From contig NZ_JAVTSS010000002.1 in NCBI RefSeq assembly GCF_032678705.1, positions 682,001 to 746,000 of the forward strand: a stretch of DNA of 64,000 bases, read 5' to 3'. The notes beneath the pieces are model-generated. The model made no database searches. It was given only the letters and a program-made list of their open reading frames with translations, and was not told the origin of the DNA. Source of the DNA: Pedobacter frigiditerrae (GTDB lineage: Bacteria; Bacteroidota; Bacteroidia; Sphingobacteriales; Sphingobacteriaceae). The translations under genes and the position numbers were made by a program. Shown here in pieces: positions 43,132 to 53,511 of this stretch; the first letter of the stretch is position 1; every line of letters starts with the position of its first letter.

Positions 43132-44784
43132 TTATTTGCTATAGACGGCATCATTTCCGCTGTAATCTAGCCATTTGTACGAGGCCATATTTTGAGATGG
43201 TTCTCCAGAGGAGGTCGCGTATAGAGCGAAAAGTGAACCTACAAATCCACCCGCAGTTTGTGTACTTAAGAACTTCCCATCAATTTTATCCTTTAGCAAT
43301 TTCCATTTGCCAGAATTTTCTGAAAAATGAAAGCTGTAAAATTCTCGTTGAGCTTGAATTTTAAACTGAACTTTCTTTCCAGTAATCGGTGCTTCAGTTA
43401 TTAAATCCATTGTTTTCGTCTTCGGATTGCCTTGATAAAGCTGAACAACTTGTTTGCCTTCCCTTACCGACTTGCAGATGTAGTAAAAATTGTATTCACC
43501 TTGAAAAATTAGCATTCCAGCTTTTTCATTTGATTTTTGCGCCTCGAATGTCATTTCCGTAGTTGCGGCGCTAGTTAAATGTTGTTGCCTTTTCCCAATG
43601 AAGGCGGGATTACCCAAACCCATACAAGTTTCAGGCAGCAACTTCATCGTCAATCCGTTTACCTTATCTAGCTTGTACCAACTGGTATCGTTTGTTCTTA
43701 AAAACAACAGAGATTGATCAATTTTATTTTCGAAAGTAGTTCTGTAAGCAAAATTTCCACTTTGTGGCGGTGCTGACTGCTTTACTTCCTTAAAGCCAGC
43801 ACTAAAGTGATAAGGTATTTCTTTTTGATCAGGATTGATAATTGGCCATCCATCTTCCCATTTTACAGGCGCAATAAAGGTTTCTCTACCCGTATTGTAA
43901 TGATTGCCTTCGTACGGCCTCACCGCTAAGAAAACGGCATAGGTTTTACCATCTGGACCTTCTACCAATTCGGCGTGGCCAGCCGAAGTAATTGGATCTT
44001 TACGAGTTGGATCAAGGTCTCTTTGTGTTAATATCGGATTTTTCTCATAAGGTACGTATGGACCAGTTGCATTTTTACTTCTCAGTATTACCTGTGAGTG
44101 ATTTACAGAAGTTCCTCCTTCTGCCGCACAGAGATAATACCAATCGCCACGCTTAAAAATATGAGGTCCTTCAATCCAAACTGGTTTTTTACTGATGTCT
44201 ACACCGCCATTTACCAATTGTATTTCCTCTCCAATTACGTTCAGATTGATTGGATCAAACTCAAATGTGCGTATGGTACGATGGCCTGGATAGAGCGATT
44301 TATTTCCAGGAGGATCGCTATTGTAAACGATGTAAGCTTTGTCTTGATCAAAAAACAAAGAAGGATCAATACCCCTTACCTTTGGAAGCCATACTGGATT
44401 ACCCCACGGGCCAGCTGGATTTTTTGCCGTCATCACAAAATTCCCATTTTTATCGATATTGGTACAAGTCATGTAATAAGTACCCTTGAAGAAATTAATG
44501 GATGGAGCAAACAGACCCCTTGAGGTTTGATCGCCAAAAAACGTCATTTGAGATGGTCTATCGATAACATTTCCAATCTGTTTCCAATTCTTCAGATCCT
44601 TGCTATGAAACACTGGAACACCAGGAAAATAAGCAAAAGTTGAGTTTACCAGATAGTAATCTTCACCCACTTTGGTAACACTGGGATCTGGATAAAATCC
44701 CGACATAATCGGGTTTGTGAATTTAATTTGTGCTTGACATAAGCCTGAATACAGGCCAATCAAAATCAAGATAATTTTTTTCAT
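43132..44784 (-). CDS. GH43 glycosidase (beta-xylosidase / arabinofuranosidase type)
   Basis: A 550-residue protein with a signal peptide ('IILILIGLYSGLCQAQ'). The five-bladed propeller holds the expected catalytic residues: base Asp33 ('FYPDPS'), pKa-tuning Asp140 ('RGIDPSLF') and acid Glu205 ('WIEGPHIF'). Residues ~345-550 are a beta-sandwich accessory domain of the GH43 C2 type. It removes xylose or arabinose from side chains or oligomers. It starts 37 bp after the GH3 gene and is co-transcribed with it. Confidence 0.92.
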   Translation of the reverse strand: MKKIILILIGLYSGLCQAQIKFTNPIMSGFYPDPSVTKVGEDYYLVNSTFAYFPGVPVFHSKDLKNWKQIGNVIDRPSQMTFFGDQTSRGLFAPSINFFKGTYYMTCTNIDKNGNFVMTAKNPAGPWGNPVWLPKVRGIDPSLFFDQDKAYIVYNSDPPGNKSLYPGHRTIRTFEFDPINLNVIGEEIQLVNGGVDISKKPVWIEGPHIFKRGDWYYLCAAEGGTSVNHSQVILRSKNATGPYVPYEKNPILTQRDLDPTRKDPITSAGHAELVEGPDGKTYAVFLAVRPYEGNHYNTGRETFIAPVKWEDGWPIINPDQKEIPYHFSAGFKEVKQSAPPQSGNFAYRTTFENKIDQSLLFLRTNDTSWYKLDKVNGLTMKLLPETCMGLGNPAFIGKRQQHLTSAATTEMTFEAQKSNEKAGMLIFQGEYNFYYICKSVREGKQVVQLYQGNPKTKTMDLITEAPITGKKVQFKIQAQREFYSFHFSENSGKWKLLKDKIDGKFLSTQTAGGFVGSLFALYATSSGEPSQNMASYKWLDYSGNDAVYSK

Positions 44785-44821
44785 ATATTATGGTATGGGA
44801 TAATTGTGCCCAACATTTGTG

Positions 44822-47437
44822 TTAAAGTATAGTTATGGTTTTTTTAAGCAGGTTTCCAGAAGTTGGGTTCAATTCATCAGGCTGTGAACCACCAGCACTA
44901 ATCATCAGTTTACCTTTTATAAGCTGAGCAATCCCGTCTTCCTTGATAAATGAAAGTTCTCTTGGCGAAAGGCTAAACTTTATAACCTTACGTTCTCCAG
45001 GTTTAAGAACAATCCTTTCAAAACCTTTTAATGCTTTTAAAGGTGATTTAACCGTTGAGTTCGGGTTGCTGATATAAAGTTGAACAACCTCCTCGCCAAC
45101 AACTTTGCTGGTATTGGTTATGGTTACGCTTAAGTTTAGCGTGGTTCCACCTTTAATTTGAGCTGGCATTAATAATTGCTCGTACTTAAACGAACTATAA
45201 CTTAGCCCATATCCAAATCCGTAAAGCGGTTTTCCAGAGAAGTATCTATACGTTCTGCCAGTCATCGAATAGTCCGAAAAGTTAGGTAAATCTGAATCTT
45301 TAGCATAAAAGGTCACAGGTAGCCTTCCCGCTGGATTATAATCTCCAAAAAGCACATCGGCAACTGCCGTGCCAGCAGATTGGCCTCCATACCAGCAATT
45401 GACTATGGCAGGAATATTTTCAGCTTCCCATGGAATTGCAATGGCGCTTCCTGTCATCATCACAAAAACAACAGGTTTTCCAGTAGTGTGTAAGGCTTTC
45501 AATAAGTCAGTTTGCACTTTTGGCAACATAATAGATGTTCTATCTCCTCCGCTAAACCCAGGAAAATTAACTTTCATTTCCTCTCCCTCGAGTTGGGGAG
45601 ATATCCCACCTACATAAACAATTGCATCGGCATCTTTAATTCTTTCTGCCAAGGCGATGAAGTTCGTTTTTTGGTAATTTCCAGCACTCAATCTAATATT
45701 TGCTTTGCCATCGCCTTGCCAGTATTCTAATACAATTTGATAAGATTTTCCTTTTTCGACTTGCAGTTTGTATTGTTGAGCACCCCATCTATTTCTTGTC
45801 CAAGCGTTAATTACTTCCTTGCCATCAACTTTGAAACGGTAACCATCATCACCCTCAATCTCAAAAGTTACTGGTCCATCAGCATCTGCTAAATAGTTAG
45901 TCGTATATCTTGCCGAAAAATTTCTAGCAATGATGCCTTCGGCTACTTGTTGACCTTCTTGCCAAGCATGATCTAAACTCTGTTCTTGCCTAGAAACAGG
46001 ATTACCTGTCAGTTCTTTATTTGCAAAATATTCTGCTTTAAAGCCTTGCTTTCCATCAGCGTTGCATTGATTGGAATAGTTTCTATAAGCTAAAAGGGTA
46101 TCATTGGTAAAGTTGATTGCTTTTTCATACACCACATTGGCATTGGGCAATTTTTCTTTAATGCCTTGAAGCACCGTTTTAAGTACAGAAGGCGTACCAT
46201 TGTAATTACCTAAAATAGCGATTGGATTATCTGCATTTGGTCCTAAAACCACTATTTTTTTTGCCGACTTGCTCAAAGGTAAAGTGTTATTTTTATTCTT
46301 TAACATCACGATTGATTGCCTAGCCATCTTCAAGGCATGCGCTTTATGTTCATCACTTTCAAGGACCGAAGACGGGGTTTGCGCATATTTAACCATCTCT
46401 TTTGGATCAAACATCCCTAACTTGAACCTCGTCATGAAAAGACGTTTTACAGAAACATCAATTTGTGATTCAAGCAATTTACCCTCTTTAACCGCTTTTA
46501 CCAAAGATTTATAGGCATCAGTACCACATTCTACATCTGTTCCATGTAAAACTGCGTCTGCAGAGGCTGATGCAGCATCAGTATGTGTTTTGTGGTTCTT
46601 AAAAAAATCATCTATTCCCCAACAATCTGAGGTAACATAGCCAGTAAAGTTCCATTGTTTGCGAAGGATATCTACCATTAAAAGGTCGCTACCACAACAA
46701 GGTTGAGTTTGGAAGGCGTTATAGGCACACATTACCCCTTCAACCTTACTATCTACCACTAATTTTCTAAAAGCTGGCAGGTAAGTATCCCATAAATCGT
46801 ATTTACTAACTTCTGCATTAAATACGTGTCTATCTGGCTCTGGACCACTATGTACAGCGTAATGTTTGGCACAAGCCGCAGCCTTAAGATATTTAGGGTC
46901 ATCACCCTGTAAACCCTTTACAAAAGAAGCACCCATTACCGAGGTTAAGAAAGGATCTTCGCCATAGGTTTCTTGTCCACGACCCCATCTTGGGTCTCTA
47001 AATATGTTGATGTTTGGTGTCCAGTAAGTAAGGCCAACATAACGGTCTCCGCCACGTCCCATTTCTACGGCTTTGTTATTGATGGCTCGTCCTTCCAAAG
47101 CAGAATAATCGGCCATTCTAAATAACGATTCTTTATCGAAAGTTGCGGCCATACCAATTGCCTGAGGATACACAGTTACCTTAAAAGGGGTTCTTGCTAC
47201 GCCATGGAGCACCTCGTTCCACCAATCATAAGCGGGAATTTCCAGTCGTGGAATAGCTGGTGCGGCATTAAGCATTTGACCTACTTTTTCTTCCAAAGTC
47301 ATTCTAGCAACAAGGTCATCTACCCTTGTTTTAAAATCGAGTTTAGGGTTTTGAAAAGGGAATTTGTAGGTCTGTGCAATTACTGAAATTGGAACGACAA
47401 GGAATAGACAGAGCGATATTTTGAGTTTGAATTTCAT
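44822..47437 (-). CDS. GH3 glycosidase with inserted PA14 domain
   Basis: An 871-residue protein with signal peptide ('SLCLFLVVPISVIAQ'). GH3 N-domain with predicted nucleophile Asp271 ('GYVTSDCWGIDD'), then C-domain, interrupted at ~465-600 by a PA14 carbohydrate-binding domain ('FKAEYFANKELTG', 'VTFEIEGDDGYRFKVDGKEV'), and a C-terminal fibronectin-III-like domain. PA14-containing GH3 enzymes of Bacteroidota include beta-xylosidases and beta-glucosidases. Followed by GH43, this suggests xylan or arabinoxylan oligomers. Confidence 0.92.
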   Translation of the reverse strand: MKFKLKISLCLFLVVPISVIAQTYKFPFQNPKLDFKTRVDDLVARMTLEEKVGQMLNAAPAIPRLEIPAYDWWNEVLHGVARTPFKVTVYPQAIGMAATFDKESLFRMADYSALEGRAINNKAVEMGRGGDRYVGLTYWTPNINIFRDPRWGRGQETYGEDPFLTSVMGASFVKGLQGDDPKYLKAAACAKHYAVHSGPEPDRHVFNAEVSKYDLWDTYLPAFRKLVVDSKVEGVMCAYNAFQTQPCCGSDLLMVDILRKQWNFTGYVTSDCWGIDDFFKNHKTHTDAASASADAVLHGTDVECGTDAYKSLVKAVKEGKLLESQIDVSVKRLFMTRFKLGMFDPKEMVKYAQTPSSVLESDEHKAHALKMARQSIVMLKNKNNTLPLSKSAKKIVVLGPNADNPIAILGNYNGTPSVLKTVLQGIKEKLPNANVVYEKAINFTNDTLLAYRNYSNQCNADGKQGFKAEYFANKELTGNPVSRQEQSLDHAWQEGQQVAEGIIARNFSARYTTNYLADADGPVTFEIEGDDGYRFKVDGKEVINAWTRNRWGAQQYKLQVEKGKSYQIVLEYWQGDGKANIRLSAGNYQKTNFIALAERIKDADAIVYVGGISPQLEGEEMKVNFPGFSGGDRTSIMLPKVQTDLLKALHTTGKPVVFVMMTGSAIAIPWEAENIPAIVNCWYGGQSAGTAVADVLFGDYNPAGRLPVTFYAKDSDLPNFSDYSMTGRTYRYFSGKPLYGFGYGLSYSSFKYEQLLMPAQIKGGTTLNLSVTITNTSKVVGEEVVQLYISNPNSTVKSPLKALKGFERIVLKPGERKVIKFSLSPRELSFIKEDGIAQLIKGKLMISAGGSQPDELNPTSGNLLKKTITIL

Positions 47438-47645
47438 TTTCCAATTGATTTATTTGCCATTGTATCGGTTTTTACCTTTCGGGAATTAAGTCTCGCCAGT
47501 TTTATGCTGCGAAATTGACTACTGGCTTTAATCCAGAATGCCAAATAAATAGGAATAAGGTTTGGTAGTATTGGCTCATAAGTATATTTTGATTTAGCTC
47601 AAATCTAGTTGAAGCTTAATAAATTGTATACGTGATTTGTTCAAG

Positions 47646-47688
47646 AATAACCCACAAATGTTTTAGTTGTTAAACATTGTAGGTTATT
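47646..47688 (-). terminator. Hairpin after the hybrid two-component gene
   Basis: AATAACC (47646-47652) pairs with GGTTATT (47682-47688), and the inner ACAAATGTTT pairs with AAACATTGT with one bulge. It starts right after the stop codon of the regulator. No long T-run, so termination is likely but not certain. The remaining ~200 bp to the GH3 ATG should hold that operon's promoter. Confidence 0.5.
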
Positions 47689-47689
47689 G

Positions 47690-50600
47690 TTACAAATGAT
47701 CCCTTTTATCCTTGCGTTTTGCATTGATATATTCTGAAGGCAACATATTGAATTGAGCCTTAAAAAGTCTTGAGAAATAACTCGGTGTTCCGAATCCCGT
47801 CATGTATGCGATTTGTGCAACATTGTAATCGCTTTTTTCCAGTAGCTCTACTGCTCTTTCCAATTTAACTGATCGGATGTATTCAATAGGTGTGAGACCT
47901 GTAATCTCGAGTAATTTGTGGTATAACGAACCTCTGCTCATACCAACATGCTTACTTAATTCTTCTACAGATAATTCTGGATTATTTAACTTCTCGTCAA
48001 TGTATTTTACGATTTTACTCAATAATTTTACCTCGCTCGATTCGATTTCTATTTCTTTGGATTCAACTTTTACCTGCTTTGAATAAGCGTTCTTTACTGA
48101 TCGATTAAACAATAACAAATTCTCAATCTTTGCCTGAAGGATATCAAAATTAAACGGTTTGGTTAAGTAGTCGTTAGCGCCAGATTTCAAGCCTATTATC
48201 TGGTCTTCTTCTCCACTTATGGCGGTAAGTAATATTACTGGAATATGGCTGGTTCTTTTGTCGGCCTTGATTTTCTGACTAAGTTCTATACCATTCATTT
48301 CTGGCATACTGATATCACTTACCACCAACTGTGGATGTCCTGAAAGTGTTTTTTGCCATCCTTCTTTGCCGTTTGATGCCTCAATAATTTGGTAATAAGG
48401 TTGTAGACTATCCCTGAGATGGAATCTAAACTCTTCATTGTCCTCCACTAAAAGAACCGTTGCTATTTTTCCATCGGCAACTGCCGAAGTACGGTCTACT
48501 TCGGATTGGAAATCAGCCAATTCGTTAACCAAATGTTCGCCGTTCTCTTCTTCTATTATTTCCTCTCGTTCTATGATTTCTACCGGTAAGGAAACCAGAA
48601 AAGTAGATCCTTTGCCCAATTCACTTTCCAATGTAATTTCACCACCATGCAGTTCTATAAATTCTTTAACAATCGACAATCCAATCCCACTTCCTTGATT
48701 TAGAATAGAACTTACATTATTGCCCATAAAGAAACGATCGAAAACCTTAACCTTACTTTCTGGCGCTATGCCGATACCTGTATCCGAAACAGCGATATCA
48801 AATATTGGTTTGGAATGGCTAGGTGTAGTTTGCAATGACATCCTTAAACTTACCGTTCCACCTTCTGGTGTAAATTTGAAAGCATTCGAGAGCAGGTTGA
48901 AAATGATTCGCTCCATTTTATCCTGATCAAAATAAGTTTGCAAACTTGGCGCATCACTACTCACTTGGAGTGAAATTTTCTTCCGTTCTGAAAGATCTTG
49001 AAAAGCTTCTGCTGCTTCCTTAACAAATAGGATTAAATCGCCTTGGCTCAAGTTCAGTTTCAGTTCTTGTTCTTCCATCTTTCTAAAATCCAGTAGCTGG
49101 TTAACAAGGTTCAAGAGCCTACGAGCATTTCTCTTGATCATTTTTACCTGACTAGACACGTATTGATCTTGTTTTGTCGAAAGCAACTTATCTACAGGCG
49201 CTAATATGAGCGAGATGGGTGTTCTAAATTCGTGGCTAAGATTAGTAAGGAACTTGATTTTTTGTATGTCTAATGCATGAGCACGTTCGGCCTCTCTTTG
49301 TTGCTGAAGTATTTTTTGTTGGATATTAATTTGCTCTTGTTCTAGTGCTAATTGACGTTTTATGCGTTGAATTCCCCTTCGCCTGATGGCAAACAATATG
49401 GCTCCAATTGCAATGACGTAAAAGACATAGGCATAAACAGTGCGCCATAGCGGCGGTTGTACATAAACCGAAATCGAGGTAATTTGATCACTCCAAGAAC
49501 CATCGTTATTACTTGCTCTTACCTGAAAAGTGTAATTGCCTGGATCTAGATTGGTATAATAGGCTGTTTTCTCCCTCTCTACGTAATTCCATTTATTTTC
49601 AAGACCAACAAGGCGGTAAGAGTAATTATTTTGTTCGGGGGCGGTATAGTTTAAGGCAGTATAGCTAATGGAAAAATTCTGCCCATAGGTTAAGTGGATT
49701 TTTTTCGCAAAGCCAATTTGTTCTTTAATGGGTGATTTTTCACTTGGAAGCACTACAATATTAGCCACCTTTAGCTCGGTAAGCAAAACGCTGGGAGCAG
49801 TTTTTGTTCCTGGTAAATCTGTTGGATAAAAATAATTGAAACCCTCTTGCCCACCAAAATAAAGTTCTCCTTCTGAGGTAGTAAGCCCAGAGCCAAGCAC
49901 AAATGGGCTATCTTGCAACCCATTTGGGCGACCAAAGTTTTTAATTTTCTTGGTTTTGGGGTTTAGACTGCTAATTCCCCTATCTGTACTGAACCAAATC
50001 ACACCAGCTTTATCTTCGAGTATTTTATAAACAATTGGGCTCGGCAGTCCGTTAGATTCGTTGAAATTGGTGAACTTTCCCGTTCTTGAATCAAAAAGAT
50101 CTAAGCCTCCTCCATCAGTACCTGCCCATAAATTGCCTTTACTGTCATGTAATAAACTTAGCACAACATCATTAGAAAGCCCGCTATTTGCTTTATTATA
50201 CAGTTTAAATTTTCCTGTTTTATATTGATAAACCGCTATTCCAGTTCCGTTAGAGGCCAACCAAATATCTCCGTTTACATCCTCAGAAATGGCACGCATG
50301 TACCCATTGCTTGGCAATAACATGGGAGGGATTAGATAGGTTCCATAACGCGTAAAAAGATTAGTCTTTGGGTTATATACATTAACACCATTACCATTTG
50401 TACCAATCCAGATCATTCCTCTACTGTCTTCTTTTACAAAGAAAATATCATTTTGGCTTAAATCACTGGCTAAAGGACCAGCCAAAAATTGTTTGAAGCT
50501 CTTGGTTAAAACATTATAAGAAAATAGCCCATCCTGATAAGTTCCTATCCACAAAAACCCACGATTATCTAATTCAAGTGCAAGTATAGCCAGGGGATTT

Positions 50601-51829
50601 CCCGATTTATCGATCTTGCTCTTTACATTTATATGTTCAAAAAGCCCAGTATTTCTATCAAAAGAATGCACTCCACCTCCATCGGTGCCAATAAATAATT
50701 TACCCTTATTATGCTCTACAAAAGAAGTTACAATTGGAGACCGTAAACCTTTTGGATCAAATGGGCTGCTATGTTTTAGGTTAAAAAGTGCCAAATTTGG
50801 ATCCAATTTATTCACACCTCCCTGAAAAGTTCCAAGCCAAATTATTCCATTTTTGGCCATGCAAATGCTTCGTACAGATTTATGGCTTAAACCGAAAGGC
50901 TCCCTTCTGTTAGGTCGAATATTAGAGAAGGTTTGTGTTTTAGTATCGAAAATGCTCACTCCCTCTTCTGTTCCCATCCAAATTTTGCCCTGTTTTGCTA
51001 AGCTAGCATCGTAAATTACATTGTCAGAAAGTTTGTTACTACTAGGCTGCAAAAAAGCCTTGAACTGCCCATTTTCGTTTATCAACATATTCAGGCCTCT
51101 GTTGGTGCCAAAATATATACGGCCACTTTCATCTTTAATAATTGTGCTGATGCTATTGTTGCTTAGACTGTTCGGGTCTGATGGGTTATGAATGAATTTC
51201 TCGGTAATTCCAGATTTCAAATCAACTGCTAAAAGGCCAACATTTGTTCCAACCCACATCTTGTTGCTATTTCCCAAAGAGAATGAGAGCACACTAGATC
51301 CGTTGCCCATAAAGGTATTGATCCCAACATTTTTAACTTTAAGTGTTTTCGAATTAATAATCCTATATCCACCAAAGGTGCCAACCCAAATATTTCCACT
51401 ATTATCCTCATAAAGAGTCAGCACATTAAACTGTCCAGTTCGACCAGGTATTCCATCTCCAGTAAATGAGGTGAATTGATTTTTTTTAGAATCATAGATA
51501 CATAAACCTCCAGAACTTGTTCCTATCCATAACCTGCCTAACCTATCTTCTAAAAGTGCTGTTATGTTATTTGAGGGGATACTTGTACCATCCTTGCTTT
51601 TATTGGTGTAGACCGTGAAGTTAGTCCCGTCAAATTTATTGAGTCCATCGTTGGTGCCGAACCAAGTTAGTCCGTTTCGATCTTGAAGAATAGCATTGAC
51701 TGTGTTTGAAGATAATCCGTTTTTAGTGGTCAGTTTAATGAAATTAGGAGTGTTTTGTCCCAGCGCTACATTGTACATTAATATCATCGCGAAAAAGAGC
51801 GACAATACACTTGAATTAGCTATTCTCAT
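47690..51829 (-). CDS. Hybrid two-component system regulator (HTCS)
   Basis: A ~1380-residue one-protein signalling system. The start at 51829 is preferred over one five codons upstream. After a signal peptide ('SLFFAMILMYNVALGQ') come two seven-bladed propellers of Reg_prop repeats ('LLEDRLGRLWIGTSSGGLC' type), a Y_Y_Y domain, one transmembrane helix ('VYAYVFYVIAIGAILFAI'), HisKA with His at ~871 ('NLSHEFRTPIS'), HATPase ('DTGIGI', 'GSGIGLSIV'), receiver with Asp at ~1177 ('VVSDISMPEMNG') and an AraC HTH. It senses oligosaccharides in the periplasm and activates nearby genes, here GH3/GH43. No susCD is adjacent. Confidence 0.95.
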   Translation of the reverse strand: MRIANSSVLSLFFAMILMYNVALGQNTPNFIKLTTKNGLSSNTVNAILQDRNGLTWFGTNDGLNKFDGTNFTVYTNKSKDGTSIPSNNITALLEDRLGRLWIGTSSGGLCIYDSKKNQFTSFTGDGIPGRTGQFNVLTLYEDNSGNIWVGTFGGYRIINSKTLKVKNVGINTFMGNGSSVLSFSLGNSNKMWVGTNVGLLAVDLKSGITEKFIHNPSDPNSLSNNSISTIIKDESGRIYFGTNRGLNMLINENGQFKAFLQPSSNKLSDNVIYDASLAKQGKIWMGTEEGVSIFDTKTQTFSNIRPNRREPFGLSHKSVRSICMAKNGIIWLGTFQGGVNKLDPNLALFNLKHSSPFDPKGLRSPIVTSFVEHNKGKLFIGTDGGGVHSFDRNTGLFEHINVKSKIDKSGNPLAILALELDNRGFLWIGTYQDGLFSYNVLTKSFKQFLAGPLASDLSQNDIFFVKEDSRGMIWIGTNGNGVNVYNPKTNLFTRYGTYLIPPMLLPSNGYMRAISEDVNGDIWLASNGTGIAVYQYKTGKFKLYNKANSGLSNDVVLSLLHDSKGNLWAGTDGGGLDLFDSRTGKFTNFNESNGLPSPIVYKILEDKAGVIWFSTDRGISSLNPKTKKIKNFGRPNGLQDSPFVLGSGLTTSEGELYFGGQEGFNYFYPTDLPGTKTAPSVLLTELKVANIVVLPSEKSPIKEQIGFAKKIHLTYGQNFSISYTALNYTAPEQNNYSYRLVGLENKWNYVEREKTAYYTNLDPGNYTFQVRASNNDGSWSDQITSISVYVQPPLWRTVYAYVFYVIAIGAILFAIRRRGIQRIKRQLALEQEQINIQQKILQQQREAERAHALDIQKIKFLTNLSHEFRTPISLILAPVDKLLSTKQDQYVSSQVKMIKRNARRLLNLVNQLLDFRKMEEQELKLNLSQGDLILFVKEAAEAFQDLSERKKISLQVSSDAPSLQTYFDQDKMERIIFNLLSNAFKFTPEGGTVSLRMSLQTTPSHSKPIFDIAVSDTGIGIAPESKVKVFDRFFMGNNVSSILNQGSGIGLSIVKEFIELHGGEITLESELGKGSTFLVSLPVEIIEREEIIEEENGEHLVNELADFQSEVDRTSAVADGKIATVLLVEDNEEFRFHLRDSLQPYYQIIEASNGKEGWQKTLSGHPQLVVSDISMPEMNGIELSQKIKADKRTSHIPVILLTAISGEEDQIIGLKSGANDYLTKPFNFDILQAKIENLLLFNRSVKNAYSKQVKVESKEIEIESSEVKLLSKIVKYIDEKLNNPELSVEELSKHVGMSRGSLYHKLLEITGLTPIEYIRSVKLERAVELLEKSDYNVAQIAYMTGFGTPSYFSRLFKAQFNMLPSEYINAKRKDKRDHL

Positions 51830-52046
51830 ATATTTGACATACAATTACTTCAGGCCTAGCAGTTTTTATTCTATGCCACGGCAACCAATTTAAAATTATA
51901 CTACATCAATACTGTAGTTTTTAATGCTCATACCATCTTTCGAAGTTACGCTATCCAAGATAAGATCATTTACTAGGATAACTTACTTTTTTAATCAGAT
52001 AAAATTTATAAATGTGAAAAAAGATTAACCCCATTTTGATTTTCTT

Positions 52047-52970
52047 TTAAGGCATCATCTTTTTCTCAAATCTCCATTTTGGATTTTTTGACAAGCCTGC
52101 AGGTTCGCCTTCAAAAACTTTAGCGGCTTCCTTATCTCCTTTTAATTGCCACTTATACCATAAGATTGCTAATTTAGCAAATTCACCCCCATGGTATTCA
52201 CGATAGGTTCCCCCATGCCCTACATCCATATTAGCCATAAAAATTGGCACGTGATCAATTTGCTGATAATCATCCATTCCATTGCCATAGGCGATATCCT
52301 TTTCTCCTCCCAACATATACAAAGTTGGTGTATGGATTTTTTTCAAGCTTTCCTTAGTAAGTTTAGGCATATTGCTAATGCCATTGCCTGGAGTTTTAAA
52401 AATGCCACTATTGCAAACCACTACCGTTGTAATTCTAGCATCAGACGCAACCTCCAATGTCTGTAAACCTCCGCACGACATCCCACTCACTGCTATTTTT
52501 TTGATATCAATTTTATTGTAATAGATACTTTTTTTATCGCCATTCTGTGCAATAGCCCAATTAATTGCATCAGTAAGCTGTGATGAGGTTGATTTTCTGG
52601 TATCAGTTTGGCCTTCCTTAGCAAGAGTACCTATCGCGACCACTAAAAACCCGTAAGATGATACTTCTGATAAAAAATTCACGTGCTCCCAAGGCGAATT
52701 GGCACAAGCACCATTGCCCCATACAATGATTGGCATTTTGTTTTTGGCGTTAAAGCCAACTAGATTTTTAGGGCGGAAAACAGTGTGAGTTGGCAATGAA
52801 TGCTCAACTTTCATTATAGCAGTATATTGACCACTTCCACCATCTTCAACAATTGTTTCACTATATTTAAGGGATAAATTTTGTTGCTGTGCAAAGGTGT
52901 TTTCTGATATTCCCAGCAGTACAAGGAAAAACAAGGCAACAGCTAAAATTTTTCTAGGCATATCGTTCAA
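52047..52970 (-). CDS. Secreted alpha/beta hydrolase
   Basis: A 307-residue protein with a signal peptide ('KILAVALFFLVLLGISENTFAQ'; start may be Met4). Alpha/beta-hydrolase elements: oxyanion region 'MPIIVWGNGACANSPWEH', nucleophile in 'VSGMSCGGLQT', acid in 'MLGGEKDIAYGNG' and His in 'NMDVGHGGTYREYHGG'. It resembles dienelactone-hydrolase or feruloyl/acetyl-esterase-like proteins near plant-polysaccharide genes. It could release ester groups from xylan side chains, fitting GH43/GH3 next door. It is a single gene on the same strand as the HTCS gene. Confidence 0.8.
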   Translation of the reverse strand: MNDMPRKILAVALFFLVLLGISENTFAQQQNLSLKYSETIVEDGGSGQYTAIMKVEHSLPTHTVFRPKNLVGFNAKNKMPIIVWGNGACANSPWEHVNFLSEVSSYGFLVVAIGTLAKEGQTDTRKSTSSQLTDAINWAIAQNGDKKSIYYNKIDIKKIAVSGMSCGGLQTLEVASDARITTVVVCNSGIFKTPGNGISNMPKLTKESLKKIHTPTLYMLGGEKDIAYGNGMDDYQQIDHVPIFMANMDVGHGGTYREYHGGEFAKLAILWYKWQLKGDKEAAKVFEGEPAGLSKNPKWRFEKKMMP

Positions 52971-53415
52971 TTCATTTTATTTGGGATGATTTTACAAAAC
53001 ATACTAGGTTTATATATTTTCCAATCAAAGCCTCTCTTCATAAACCATCCATGATAAATATATAATACATTACCATTAATGTAAACTCATTAAACATTAT
53101 TGCTATTTTTTTAACGAAATGTATTGGATGTTGAGACGTAGCAATAGCTTATTTCATCCGTTCAAACATTCAAAGTGGAACGATTAATAGCAATTTCCTA
53201 TAAAATTTAATCACGTAAAAAGCATCTAGAACAATGTTTAACAATGGATAAATGTACTTTGTGGTGATGAAATTACCTTTGTTATGTCTCTTTTGTATGC
53301 AAGTTTCTGAACAATCTATTTTCTGACAAGGCTAAACTCTGAGGGTTTATTGCATAAAATCTTTCCTGCTCGCATGCTTTCAAAAATAGGCCTTAAAAAA
53401 TAAAAAAAGAGATTC
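52971..53415. other. Non-coding gap at the island's right side
   Basis: AT-rich; no frame I trust on either strand. It should contain the hydrolase promoter. It ends at the tRNA-end copy. Confidence 0.5.
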
Positions 53416-53467
53416 TTCGATTCTCGTCTGGACCACAAACAAAAGCCACCAAATCGGTGGCTTTTTT
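53416..53467 (+). repeat. tRNA-Arg 3'-end copy plus terminator (att-like site)
   Basis: TTCGATTCTCGTCTGGACCAC (T-loop, T-stem and acceptor 3' strand) matches 41230-41250 of tRNA-Arg at 20 of 21 bases. It is followed by a terminator hairpin AAAGCCACC/GGTGGCTTT and a T-run (53461-53467). No 5' part of a tRNA is present. This fits an attachment site left by integration into tRNA-Arg, or a decayed second tRNA. Confidence 0.75.
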
Positions 53468-53511
53468 AGTTTGCAGGAATTTTTTTCGCAAATAATAATT
53501 AACTTCATTAT

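Noticed and set aside
41178..53467. Active integrative element
   Set aside because: No integrase, excisionase, relaxase or replication gene is seen between the tRNA and its copy, so only a remnant is claimed.
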